Source of the DNA: Deltaproteobacteria bacterium
GTDB lineage: Bacteria; Myxococcota_A; Polyangia; Polyangiales; Sandaracinaceae
NCBI GenBank assembly: GCA_017303575.1
Contig: JAFLCL010000059.1
Coordinates: 1 to 36,635 of the forward strand
DNA length: 36,635 nt
Direction: 5' to 3'
The notes beneath the pieces were generated by a model that saw only the letters and a program-made list of their open reading frames with translations, was not told the origin of the DNA and made no database searches. Positions 23,194-31,196 of the stretch are shown piece after piece. The position numbers were made by a program, and so were the translations under genes. Position 1 is the stretch's first letter, and every line of letters begins with the position of its first letter.

Positions 23194-24500
23194 TGACCAC
23201 GCAGCTCGTCCTCGGTCGCGATCCCGACTGCGACGTCGTGATCGCCGTGCCTGCGGTGTCGAGCCGGCACGCGCGGCTCGCGTGGCAGGGCGGTCAGCTC
23301 GTGATCGAAGACCTCGGCAGCGCCAACGGCACCTGGGTCTCGGGGGAGCGCGTGCAGCGGGCGGTCGTGAAGCCCGGCGCGGACGTGCGGCTCGCGGAGG
23401 TGGCGCTGCCGTGGAGTGATCCGCGCGTGGTCGCGCTCGTGAAGGTCGGCTCGTCCAAGAGCACGATCGCCCTGATGCCGCGCTTCGGGCGCTACGTGTG
23501 CCCACAGTGCAAGACCGCGCAGGTGCTCCCCGCCGGGTTCGTGCGCGGCGAGATCGCGTGCCCCAAGTGCGAGAGCGCGCTCGAGATCGGCGGCGTCGGC
23601 GGGGCGAGCGTGGGAGCGCGTGTGCTTCGCGGTCTCGCGGGGCTGTTCCTCGGAGCCACGGCGACGCTCGCGGTCGGTCTCGTCGCGCTGCTCTACCTGG
23701 CGCCCGAGCGTCTCGCGACGGCGCCCGATCCGATCGGCGAGCTCGCCCGACGTCGCATGGGCACGCGCGTCGTCGCGATCACGCCGAGCGAGCCGAGCGT
23801 GCTCGATCCGATCCTCGCGCCGATCGGGCCGCCGGTCGGCAGCCCCGAAGAAGCGTCGGTGCGCCTCTACTCTGCGACGCAGATCCGCGACGCGATCGAT
23901 CCCTCGAACGCCACGACGCGCAACCTCGCTGTGCAGGTGGCCGCGGGCGATGACGGGCCCTTCCACGTCGAGCAGATCGCCCGCATCTGGAAGCACGTGC
24001 GCCTCGCGTGGCGCTACGTGAACGACCCGCGCGGCGGCGACTACTACGCGCGGGCGAGCGAGACGATCACCAACGACTTCGCGGGCGACTGCGACGACTT
24101 CGCGATCCTCATCAGCGCGATGGTCGAGGCCATCGGCGGGCGCACGCGCGTGGTGGTCATGGACGGTCCGGGCGGCGGGCACGCGTACCCCGAGGTGTGC
24201 ATCGAGGGACCAGCCGACGAGGTCTCGCAGAAGGTCGCGCGCTTCTACCGACGCAGCTGGGATCGACGTCTCGGCACGCGGCCGGCGCAGACGCGCATCC
24301 ACTACCGCACCGACGCGAGCTGCCCCGTGTGGCTCAACCTCGACTGGACCACGAACGTGATCGGCGGACCGTACGCCGAGGAGCGCTACGCGATCGCGGT
24401 CTACGCCGACGGTCGTACCGAGACCCTCGCCCCGTTTCGTCCCGAGGGCAGCAGTGGCACGGAGGCCTCCGTGCTGCCTCAGCGAGCGCCGTTGCCATGA
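23193..24500 (+). CDS. FHA / zinc-ribbon / membrane helix / transglutaminase-like fusion
   Basis: ATG 23193 overlaps the lyase stop (TGATG). The 435-residue product shows four parts. An FHA domain at about 3-75 has the phosphothreonine-binding signature (GRD at 8-10, SSRH at 23-26, GSANGT at 42-47). A zinc ribbon follows with CPQC (C103, C106) and CPKC (C123, C126). One membrane helix spans about 144-168. A transglutaminase-like cysteine-protease fold at 255-415 has a probable triad C300 (GDCDDFA), H330 (GGHAYPEV) and D384 (LNLDWT). FHA and ribbon would be cytoplasmic and the catalytic domain periplasmic, so phospho-signalling might be coupled to periplasmic cleavage or crosslinking (inference). 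Alternative: an inactive scaffold. Confidence 0.82.
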   Translation: MTTQLVLGRDPDCDVVIAVPAVSSRHARLAWQGGQLVIEDLGSANGTWVSGERVQRAVVKPGADVRLAEVALPWSDPRVVALVKVGSSKSTIALMPRFGRYVCPQCKTAQVLPAGFVRGEIACPKCESALEIGGVGGASVGARVLRGLAGLFLGATATLAVGLVALLYLAPERLATAPDPIGELARRRMGTRVVAITPSEPSVLDPILAPIGPPVGSPEEASVRLYSATQIRDAIDPSNATTRNLAVQVAAGDDGPFHVEQIARIWKHVRLAWRYVNDPRGGDYYARASETITNDFAGDCDDFAILISAMVEAIGGRTRVVVMDGPGGGHAYPEVCIEGPADEVSQKVARFYRRSWDRRLGTRPAQTRIHYRTDASCPVWLNLDWTTNVIGGPYAEERYAIAVYADGRTETLAPFRPEGSSGTEASVLPQRAPLP

Positions 24501-24593
24501 CGGGATGCGGGGCGAATCTCCCCGCAGACGGCGCAGGCTCGGAGCGCGTGACAGGCTGCCGCGCCCGCACCGGCTGCCGGGCGAAAGGGTCGT

Positions 24594-27434
24594 GTGATCG
24601 TGCGTTCGTCGAGACGTGCAGCGGCTGTCGCGCTGTGGGTGGGCCTGTCGATGGCGACGGGCTGTGGGACCGAGGGCGAGCCCGCGGTGGCTGTGATCGA
24701 AGGGCTGACGGTGGCGGAGGAGGGCGTGCTCATCGCCTCCGATGCGAACGTCTTCGATCAGGCGGGCTACTCGGTCTCGATCAGCGCGTCGGGTGACGAC
24801 GCAGCGGTCGGCGTCATCTACGACGGCACGCCCGGAGGCTACGACGCGGGCTCGGTCCGCATCTTCCACCGCACCGGATCGACGTGGGCCGAGGTCGCGA
24901 CGCTGGTCGCGCCTGATCCCGAGGACACCGACCAGTTCGGCCACTCGGTGTCGATGAGCGCGGATGGATCGCGGGTGCTGATCGGCTGCTCGGGCGACTA
25001 CGTCGGTGGCGTGCGCACGGGCAGCGCCCGTGTCTTCCACCGGGACGGCACAGGCACGTGGTCGCAGGAGCAAGCGCTCTTGCCCGTCGGTGGCGCGGAG
25101 GACGATCGCATCGGCGCCGCGGTCGCGCTGAGTGGCGATGGGATGCACGCGCTCGTCGGTGCGTATTGGTCCGATCCGCCCTCGGGTGTCGATGCTGGCA
25201 GCGTGCGCGCGTACTCGCGCTCGGGCAGCACGTGGACGCTCGATCAGCTCCTCTACGACACGGGCGGCGCGATGGCGGAGTGGTTCGGCTTCTCCGTCGC
25301 GATCAGCAGCGACGGCTCTCGCGCGATCATCGGCATTCCCTTCGGCAACCGCGCGGTGGAGTGGAACCGATCGGGCAGCACGTGGGCGCCCGGTCCGGCG
25401 CTCGCGCCGGGAGGCGTCGTGTCGACGGACGAGTACGGGCGCTCGGTCGCGCTGAGCGGCGATGGTCTGCATGCCGCCGTCGGCGCGTGGCACCGGGATC
25501 CGAGCCAACGCGGCGCGGCCTACGTCTTCACGCGCGGCGCCTCGACGTGGTCGCTCGATCAGACGTTGGTGCCTGCGTCGGCAGGCTCGTTCGACAACGT
25601 CGGCGCGAGCGTCGGTCTCGATGGCGCGGGCGCGCGGCTCGTGATCGGCGCGCCCGGGGCGACCGTCAGCGGAGCGTCGGAGGCCGGGCGTGGTCACCTC
25701 TTCACGCGCGTGGGCACGACGTGGACGGAGCAGCCTTCGCTGCTCGCGTCGGGCACACCCGAGGCGAACGATCGCCTCGGCTGGTATGCGCGCATGAGCG
25801 GCGATGGTCGCCGCGCGATCCTCGGCATGCCCGGCGACGCGACGTCCGCGGGCAGCGCGCGTGTGTTCACACTCTCGGGCAGCCTCGGTGAAGCGTGTGG
25901 CGTCGCGTCCGACTGCGACTCGGGCTTCTGCGCCGACGGTGTGTGCTGCACCAGCCCGTGCGGCGGAAGCGTCGCGGACTGTCAGGCGTGCACCGTCGCA
26001 GCGGGCGGCACGAGCGACGGCACGTGCACGGCGCTCGCGTCGCCCGCGAGCGTGACCTGCCGCGGATCGACGGGGACATGCGATGCAGCGGAGCACTGCG
26101 TCGCGACGTCGCTCACCTGTCCGCCGGACGGCTTCTCGCCGAGCACCACGGTCTGTCATGCATCCGCGGGCGCGTGCGATCCCGAGGAGCGCTGCACGGG
26201 CACGAGCGCGGCGTGTCCTTCGGACTCGCTCTCACCGAGCACGACGGTGTGTCATGCGTCTGCGGGCGCGTGTGATCCTGAAGAGCGCTGCACGGGCACG
26301 AGCGCATCGTGTCCTTCGGACTCGCTCTCACCGAGCACGACGGTGTGTCATGCATCTTCGGGCGCGTGTGATCCTGAAGAGCGCTGCACGGGCACGAGCG
26401 CGGCGTGTCCTTCGGACTCGCTCTCACCGAGCACGACGGTGTGTCATGCGTCTTCGGGCGCGTGTGATCCTGAAGAGCGCTGCACGGGCACGAGCGCATC
26501 GTGTCCTTCGGACTCGCTCTCACCGAGCACGACGGTGTGTCATGCGTCTTCGGGCGCGTGTGATCCTGAAGAGCGCTGCACGGGCACGAGCGCGGCGTGT
26601 CCTTCGGACTCGCTCTCACCGAGCACGACTGTGTGTCATGCGTCTCTGGGCCCGTGTGATCCGGAAGAGCGCTGCACCGGCACGAGCGTCACGTGTCCGA
26701 TCAACACGCTCGCGACGGCAGGCACTGTCTGCGGGGCGTCGTCGGGCGATGTGTGCGACGCGGACGACGTCTGCGATGGGACGACGGTCGCGTGCCCGCC
26801 TCGCTTCTCCACGGTCGTGTGTCGCGCGTCCACGTCGGGCTGCGATCCGGCGGAGAGTTGCTCGGGCAGCGGCTTGGGCTGCCCCGTGGACGTGACGACG
26901 TGCATGCCGGACGCGGGCATGCCGGACGCAGGCATGTCAGACGCAGGCATGCCGGACGCGAGCGCGCCGGACGCGAGCGCGCCGGACGCGAGCGTGGCGG
27001 ACGCGGCCACGATCGACGGTGGTCTCGAGGACGCTGCCGTCGTCGTCGTCGCGGACGATGCCGCCGTGCTCGAGGGCGACGCCGGAACCTTCGACGACGT
27101 CGGCGTGCCTGCCGACGCTGCGACCGACGCGAGCCTGATTGCAAACGATGCCGGTTCCGACGCGGCGGTGGTTCCGCTGCTCGACGCGGCCCTGTCGCGC
27201 GACGCGGGTGCGCGCGATGCGGGTCGAGCCGACGCGGGACCCTTCGACGGAGGATCGAGTGATGCGGGCGCCGGTGACGACGCAGGCGGCGGCATCGCGG
27301 GCGGAGGATGTAGCTGTCGCGTGCAGACGCGATCGAGCGCGGGCCCGCTCACCGTGCTGCTCGCCGGCTTCGCGCTCGGGCTCGTCGCGCGACGTCGCCG
27401 CCGTGCGGTCAGCGGTACGGATCGAGCGGCGTGA
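24594..27434 (+). CDS. FG-GAP propeller lipoprotein with Cys-rich repeats and MYXO-CTERM
   Basis: GTG 24594 (AAGGG upstream; GTG 24600 possible) begins a lipoprotein-like signal ending MATGC. Seven FG-GAP-type blades follow (GYSVSIS, GHSVSMS, GAAVALS, GFSVAIS, GRSVALS, GASVGLD, GWYARMS, each with a hydrophobic IG tail) to about residue 430. A Cys-rich region comes next, including six near-identical 32-residue units (509-700), each with four Cys spaced as in disintegrin-like repeats, plus divergent flanking units. An Asp-Ala-Met/Ser linker then leads to a MYXO-CTERM (GGGCSC, hydrophobic helix, RRRRR). The 946-residue protein is an extracellular adhesin-like candidate. Having both a lipobox and a MYXO-CTERM is odd. 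Confidence 0.85.
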   Translation: MIVRSSRRAAAVALWVGLSMATGCGTEGEPAVAVIEGLTVAEEGVLIASDANVFDQAGYSVSISASGDDAAVGVIYDGTPGGYDAGSVRIFHRTGSTWAEVATLVAPDPEDTDQFGHSVSMSADGSRVLIGCSGDYVGGVRTGSARVFHRDGTGTWSQEQALLPVGGAEDDRIGAAVALSGDGMHALVGAYWSDPPSGVDAGSVRAYSRSGSTWTLDQLLYDTGGAMAEWFGFSVAISSDGSRAIIGIPFGNRAVEWNRSGSTWAPGPALAPGGVVSTDEYGRSVALSGDGLHAAVGAWHRDPSQRGAAYVFTRGASTWSLDQTLVPASAGSFDNVGASVGLDGAGARLVIGAPGATVSGASEAGRGHLFTRVGTTWTEQPSLLASGTPEANDRLGWYARMSGDGRRAILGMPGDATSAGSARVFTLSGSLGEACGVASDCDSGFCADGVCCTSPCGGSVADCQACTVAAGGTSDGTCTALASPASVTCRGSTGTCDAAEHCVATSLTCPPDGFSPSTTVCHASAGACDPEERCTGTSAACPSDSLSPSTTVCHASAGACDPEERCTGTSASCPSDSLSPSTTVCHASSGACDPEERCTGTSAACPSDSLSPSTTVCHASSGACDPEERCTGTSASCPSDSLSPSTTVCHASSGACDPEERCTGTSAACPSDSLSPSTTVCHASLGPCDPEERCTGTSVTCPINTLATAGTVCGASSGDVCDADDVCDGTTVACPPRFSTVVCRASTSGCDPAESCSGSGLGCPVDVTTCMPDAGMPDAGMSDAGMPDASAPDASAPDASVADAATIDGGLEDAAVVVVADDAAVLEGDAGTFDDVGVPADAATDASLIANDAGSDAAVVPLLDAALSRDAGARDAGRADAGPFDGGSSDAGAGDDAGGGIAGGGCSCRVQTRSSAGPLTVLLAGFALGLVARRRRRAVSGTDRAA
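26118..26693. repeat. Six 96-bp in-frame tandem repeats
   Basis: Units start at 26118, 26214, 26310, 26406, 26502 and 26598. Each encodes CP..., STTVCHAS, CDPEERCTGTS. Units 2-5 are almost identical in DNA, while units 1 and 6 diverge at the outer edges. The last residues alternate SAA and SAS, suggesting that a 192-bp double unit was duplicated. Confidence 0.92.
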
Positions 27435-28089
27435 TCGACAGCACGCTGCCGAGCGCGCGTGTCACCACGATCGAGATCTCGGAGCCCACGCGGATCGTGG
27501 TGAGCTCCGAGGTGGTGATCGAATGGAGCCCGTTGATCTGGTGCTCTCCCGCGTACGGATCGATGCGCGCCACCGTCACCCGCAGTTGTTTGGGCGCGAG
27601 CACCGCGTCGAGCACCAGCGCGGGGCCCAGGAACAGAGCGAACGGGGCGAGCACCAGCGCGAGGCGCGTGAGGATGCCCAACGTCGCGAGCACCTCGGGC
27701 GCGAGCGCCGCGCACGCGTAGAACGACACCACGGCGATCACGAGCAGCGCACCCGCGGGCAGGCGAGTGCGCCTCATTCCACGCCATCGTGCCTCCGCGC
27801 GTACATCGAGCGCGGCGATCGTGTCCTCGCGCAGGCTCACGAGCGCGGGCGGCACCAGGGGAAGGGTGGCGACCGCGAGGAGGTGGAACCACGTGACGGC
27901 CCACGCCTCGACCATCCCGTAGCGACCGTCGAACGAGGCGCGCACCTCGAGATCGATGACCCACGACGCGGGGGCCCAGTCGAACATCACAGCGACCAGC
28001 GCGTACACCGTGAGCCCGAGCACGACGATGGCGAAGAGAACGCCACCGATCTTCGAGAGGAAGCTCGCCTCGGTCGCGGGTGCGCTCAT
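27409..28089 (-). CDS. Multi-pass membrane protein of unknown function
   Basis: ATG 28089 overlaps the stop of the PhoD-like gene by four bases (ATGA). The 226-residue product has about four hydrophobic helices (GGVLFAIVVLGLTVYALVAVM, WFHLLAVATLPLVPPALV, ALLVIAVVSFYACAALAP, ALVLAPFALFLGPALVL). A C-terminal soluble beta-rich tail of about 65 residues (LRVTVARIDPY, LTTIRVGSEISIVV) reads like a small PH-like domain. No family is assigned. Its 3' end overlaps the convergent FG-GAP lipoprotein gene by 26 bp. Likely co-transcribed with the phosphatase and the kinase. Confidence 0.7.
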   Translation of the reverse strand: MSAPATEASFLSKIGGVLFAIVVLGLTVYALVAVMFDWAPASWVIDLEVRASFDGRYGMVEAWAVTWFHLLAVATLPLVPPALVSLREDTIAALDVRAEARWRGMRRTRLPAGALLVIAVVSFYACAALAPEVLATLGILTRLALVLAPFALFLGPALVLDAVLAPKQLRVTVARIDPYAGEHQINGLHSITTSELTTIRVGSEISIVVTRALGSVLSITPLDPYR

Positions 28090-29555
28090 CGAGACCTCGG
28101 GGCACGGAGGAGCGTCGCGCGCCACACCTCTTCGTCTGCGTTGCGGGCCGAGAGGGTGAGGGCGCCCTCGCGATCGATCTCGACCTCGCCCCACGTGAAG
28201 TACGGACGCGCGTCTCGGAGTGTGCGCACGGGCTCGTCCGGCACGAAATGGAGCACGCGCTCGGTGCCGAGCGTGGTGTCGAACGCGTCGAACGGAAAGA
28301 GCCCGGCCGAGAGCGGACCCGTCACCAGCTCGTGCACGACGAAGCCGGGATCGTCCTCGAACGGGTGGTGCTCGAACGCCGCCGTGAAGTGGACGTCGGT
28401 GGTGAGGAACACGAGCTCTCGACGTCCGGCACGTCGCGCCACCTCGAAGAGGCCGCGCAGCTCACGCACGAAGCCGCGGTCCGTGTCGCCGCTCGCCCAC
28501 GAGTCGCGTCGACCGTTGGCGCCCGTCGGAAGTGCGATCGGCACGCTCGACACGATCACGATCCAGCTCGCATCGGAGCTGCGAAGGAGATCGGCCAGCC
28601 ACTCGCGCTGCGCGCGCCCGAGCATCGTCTTGGGCTCGGGGCCGTCGTCGGAGGCGGCGTCGTCGTCGCGGTGCGAGCGCGTGTCGAGCAGCACGAGCTC
28701 GAGGTGGCGACCCCAGCGGAAGCGACGATGGAGCGGGGTGGACGTGTCGGAGGGCGGCAGATCGAGCGCGTCGTGCTCGAGGAGGCCACGACGCCCGATT
28801 GGCAGGAGCGACACGTGCTGGCCGCGGCCGCGGCGCACGTGATCGTGGTGCGGACCGGCGTCGTTCACGATCTCGTGATCGTCCCACACAGCGTAGGCGC
28901 CCCAGCGGAGCGCGCGGTAGGCGGCGTCGTCCTCCGCGTAGCGCCAGTGCGCGCGGTACGCCTCGAGCGAAGGAAGCGGTGGGCTGTCCATCGGGACCTG
29001 CACGTTGCCGAGCGCGCCCTCTTCGAGGCACGTGTCGTCGGCGTAGATCATGTCGCCGAGGAGGATGCGGAAGTCGTGCGCGCGCGACGTCAGCTCGGGC
29101 AGCGTCGGAAAGCCGTGCGCGCGATCGCGGCACACGTTCTGTCCCGCGACGTCGCCGCCGAACGCGAAGCGGAGCGGCGTGGGGTCGTTCGGCTCGGGCG
29201 CCAGACGGACCTGTCGCGGCGCGCAGTCGGGCGGTGTCTCCTCGGCCGACGGACCGTCGCTCGCCCACACCACGAGCTCGCTCGAGCCGGCGAGGTCACG
29301 CAGGCGCACGCGCGCGGTGTGATCGTAGCGAGCGAGGAACGGCGCGACGAAGCGGCCATCCCCACCGGGAACACGCGCATGGAGGTAGCCGCGCGTCTCC
29401 TCGCGCGCCCACAGCACCGCCGAGCGCGAGCTCATCTCGCCGAGCGCGACGTTCTCGAGGCACACCGCGTCCTCGCGCGGCCCCGCTTCGCTCTCGCAGC
29501 CCGCGAGCAGGACGAGCGCGATCACGCATGCGCGGGCAGTCGGATCTCGAAGCAT
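28086..29555 (-). CDS. PhoD-like metallophosphatase lipoprotein
   Basis: With ATG 29555 the product is 489 residues with a lipobox (IALVLLAGC). Motifs of the PhoD alkaline-phosphatase/phosphodiesterase family are present: AFGGDVAGQ, LLGDMIYADD, AVWDDHEIVND, LLDTRSHR, IVIVSSVP and TTDVHFTAAF. Each carries the Asp/His/Asn metal ligands expected for an Fe/Ca centre. An N-terminal beta domain (about 25-125) fits the PhoD Fn3-like domain. It probably acts on phosphodiesters or monoesters outside the cytoplasm. Its start lies inside the 3' end of the histidine-kinase gene (34-bp overlap), and its stop overlaps the membrane-protein start, so the three are probably co-translated. Confidence 0.87.
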   Translation of the reverse strand: MLRDPTARACVIALVLLAGCESEAGPREDAVCLENVALGEMSSRSAVLWAREETRGYLHARVPGGDGRFVAPFLARYDHTARVRLRDLAGSSELVVWASDGPSAEETPPDCAPRQVRLAPEPNDPTPLRFAFGGDVAGQNVCRDRAHGFPTLPELTSRAHDFRILLGDMIYADDTCLEEGALGNVQVPMDSPPLPSLEAYRAHWRYAEDDAAYRALRWGAYAVWDDHEIVNDAGPHHDHVRRGRGQHVSLLPIGRRGLLEHDALDLPPSDTSTPLHRRFRWGRHLELVLLDTRSHRDDDAASDDGPEPKTMLGRAQREWLADLLRSSDASWIVIVSSVPIALPTGANGRRDSWASGDTDRGFVRELRGLFEVARRAGRRELVFLTTDVHFTAAFEHHPFEDDPGFVVHELVTGPLSAGLFPFDAFDTTLGTERVLHFVPDEPVRTLRDARPYFTWGEVEIDREGALTLSARNADEEVWRATLLRAPRSR

Positions 29556-31114
29556 GCGCCTCCGGAGCTGTGGGTCTCGGCGCGGATGGAGCCCTGCGCC
29601 TCCTCGACGATCGTGAGGCACACCGCGAGGCCGAGCCCGGTCCCGCGACCCACGGGCTTGGTCGTGAAGAAGGGCTCGAAGATCGCGGCGCGCGCGGCCT
29701 CGTCGATGCCCGTGCCCGAGTCGATGACGCGGAGCACCACCGACCCAGCGCTCGCGTCCTTCCCCTCTTCGTGTGCCGCCTCGACGAGAATGGTGTCCTC
29801 GGTGTCGACTCTCTCGCCCCGGCTCTCCTGGCGCGCGCGCTTGGTCTCGATGGCGTCGGCGGCGTTGAGCAGGAGGTTGAGGAGGATCTGCGTGAGCCGG
29901 TCGGCGTCGAGCCCCACGCGCGGGAGATCGTCGGCGATGCGGCGCTCGATGCGGAGGCCGCGTAGGTCCTTCTGGGGCGCCACGAGGTGCACGGCGTCGG
30001 CCACCGCCTCGGACACGATCGCAGGCTCGCCCACGGCGGCGCCCTCGGGCTTGCGCGCGAAGTCGAGGAGGTTGCGGATGATGCGGTGGATGCGCTCGGT
30101 CTCGCTCTGCACCCGGCGCAAGAACTCGTCCTGCTCCGCCGGCTCGAGACCACCGCCGCGCAGCAGCTCGACGAAGCCGAGGATGGCCGAGAGCGGGTTG
30201 CCGATCTCGTGCGCGACTCCGGCCGCGAGACGGCCCACCGAGGCGAGCTTCTCGCTGCGCACGAGCGAGCTCTGCGCCGTCTCGAGCGAGACCTTGGCCG
30301 CCTCGAGGGCGCGCAGCGCCTGCTCGCGCTCCTTCAAGGCCTGCTCGAGCTCGCGCAGCGCTTGCTCGGTCTCGCGGAGGCGTCGCTCGCGCGCCGCGCG
30401 CTCTTCGCGCAGATCATCGCCCAGGGTGTTGAACGTCCGCGCGAGGGAGGCGACCTCTCTCGCGCCCTCGATCCGTGCGGGCGATCGATCGCCGCGCGCG
30501 AGGCGCTGCGCTGCGTGCTCGAGCTTCTCCACCGGCTGCACGATGAGCCGAGTGAGCAGCACGTAGGAGAGGACGAGGATCGCGATCGCGCTGACGAGCG
30601 CGTAGAGCACGAGCAGGCCCACGAGGTTGCGCGCAGCTTCTTGTCCGGGGTGTGCGACCCACACGCGCACGAGGCCGCCATCGATCGGGGCCTCCGCGCC
30701 GATGCCCTCGCCCACGACGCCGCGCGGCTCGACGCGGCCGTCGTCGAACACGATCTCGAGGCCCGTGACAGCGTCGTGCCCGATGAGCGCCTGCTCCACG
30801 CGATCGATCACGAACGCGGGGGTGCTCACACGCACGATCGACGCCGCCGCAGCTCGGGCCGCGAGCTCGGCGGCGTGGCGTCGCTCGATCTCGAGCGCGC
30901 GGGTCGACAGACGATCGGCCGCGACGCCGATCAGGATGACGCTGAGCGCGAGCGTAGTGACGAGCGCGAGCCCGATCTGCGCGCGCAGACCGAGCCCGCC
31001 GGGGCGTGCGCTGCGCGCGATCTCGAGCGTCTCGAGAGACACGCGATCGCGCGCGGCGCGACTGTCCTCCGAAGAGCTCGGCGGGGTGCTCGCGAGAGGA
31101 GGCTCGGACGACAC
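29522..31114 (-). CDS. Membrane sensor histidine kinase
   Basis: Start chosen at GTG 31114, the last plausible start before the first helix; the open frame runs to 31330 but there overlaps the SH3-like gene. The 530 residues show TM1 (45-66), a periplasmic sensor of about 95 residues, TM2 (164-188), HAMP (about 190-240) and a long Glu/Arg coiled coil (240-285). HisKA follows with H302 in GVAHEIGNPLSAILG, then the ATPase domain with the N-box NLLLNAADA (413-421), DSGTGID (465-471), EPFFTTK and GRGTGLGLAV. No response regulator is nearby, so it is orphaned in this window. Co-expression with the phosphatase suggests phosphate- or envelope-related sensing (inference). Confidence 0.92.
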   Translation of the reverse strand: MSSEPPLASTPPSSSEDSRAARDRVSLETLEIARSARPGGLGLRAQIGLALVTTLALSVILIGVAADRLSTRALEIERRHAAELAARAAAASIVRVSTPAFVIDRVEQALIGHDAVTGLEIVFDDGRVEPRGVVGEGIGAEAPIDGGLVRVWVAHPGQEAARNLVGLLVLYALVSAIAILVLSYVLLTRLIVQPVEKLEHAAQRLARGDRSPARIEGAREVASLARTFNTLGDDLREERAARERRLRETEQALRELEQALKEREQALRALEAAKVSLETAQSSLVRSEKLASVGRLAAGVAHEIGNPLSAILGFVELLRGGGLEPAEQDEFLRRVQSETERIHRIIRNLLDFARKPEGAAVGEPAIVSEAVADAVHLVAPQKDLRGLRIERRIADDLPRVGLDADRLTQILLNLLLNAADAIETKRARQESRGERVDTEDTILVEAAHEEGKDASAGSVVLRVIDSGTGIDEAARAAIFEPFFTTKPVGRGTGLGLAVCLTIVEEAQGSIRAETHSSGGACFEIRLPAHA

Positions 31115-31196
31115 GGCGCGATGATACGCGTCTCGCCCCGCTGCCACGGGTTCCGAGAGCGGCGGGCGTCTCGCAGGGAGCGAATCGATCGGATCG

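Noticed and set aside
22881..26159. Very long minus-strand open frame (1092 codons)
   Set aside because: It is antisense to three well-supported genes, its translation is Arg/Ala/His-rich with no domain, and long stop-free shadows are expected at this GC content.
26113..26619. Minus-strand open frame encoding a repetitive Ser/Pro/Thr peptide
   Set aside because: The repetition is the mirror image of the 96-bp repeats on the plus strand; no start signal or known family.
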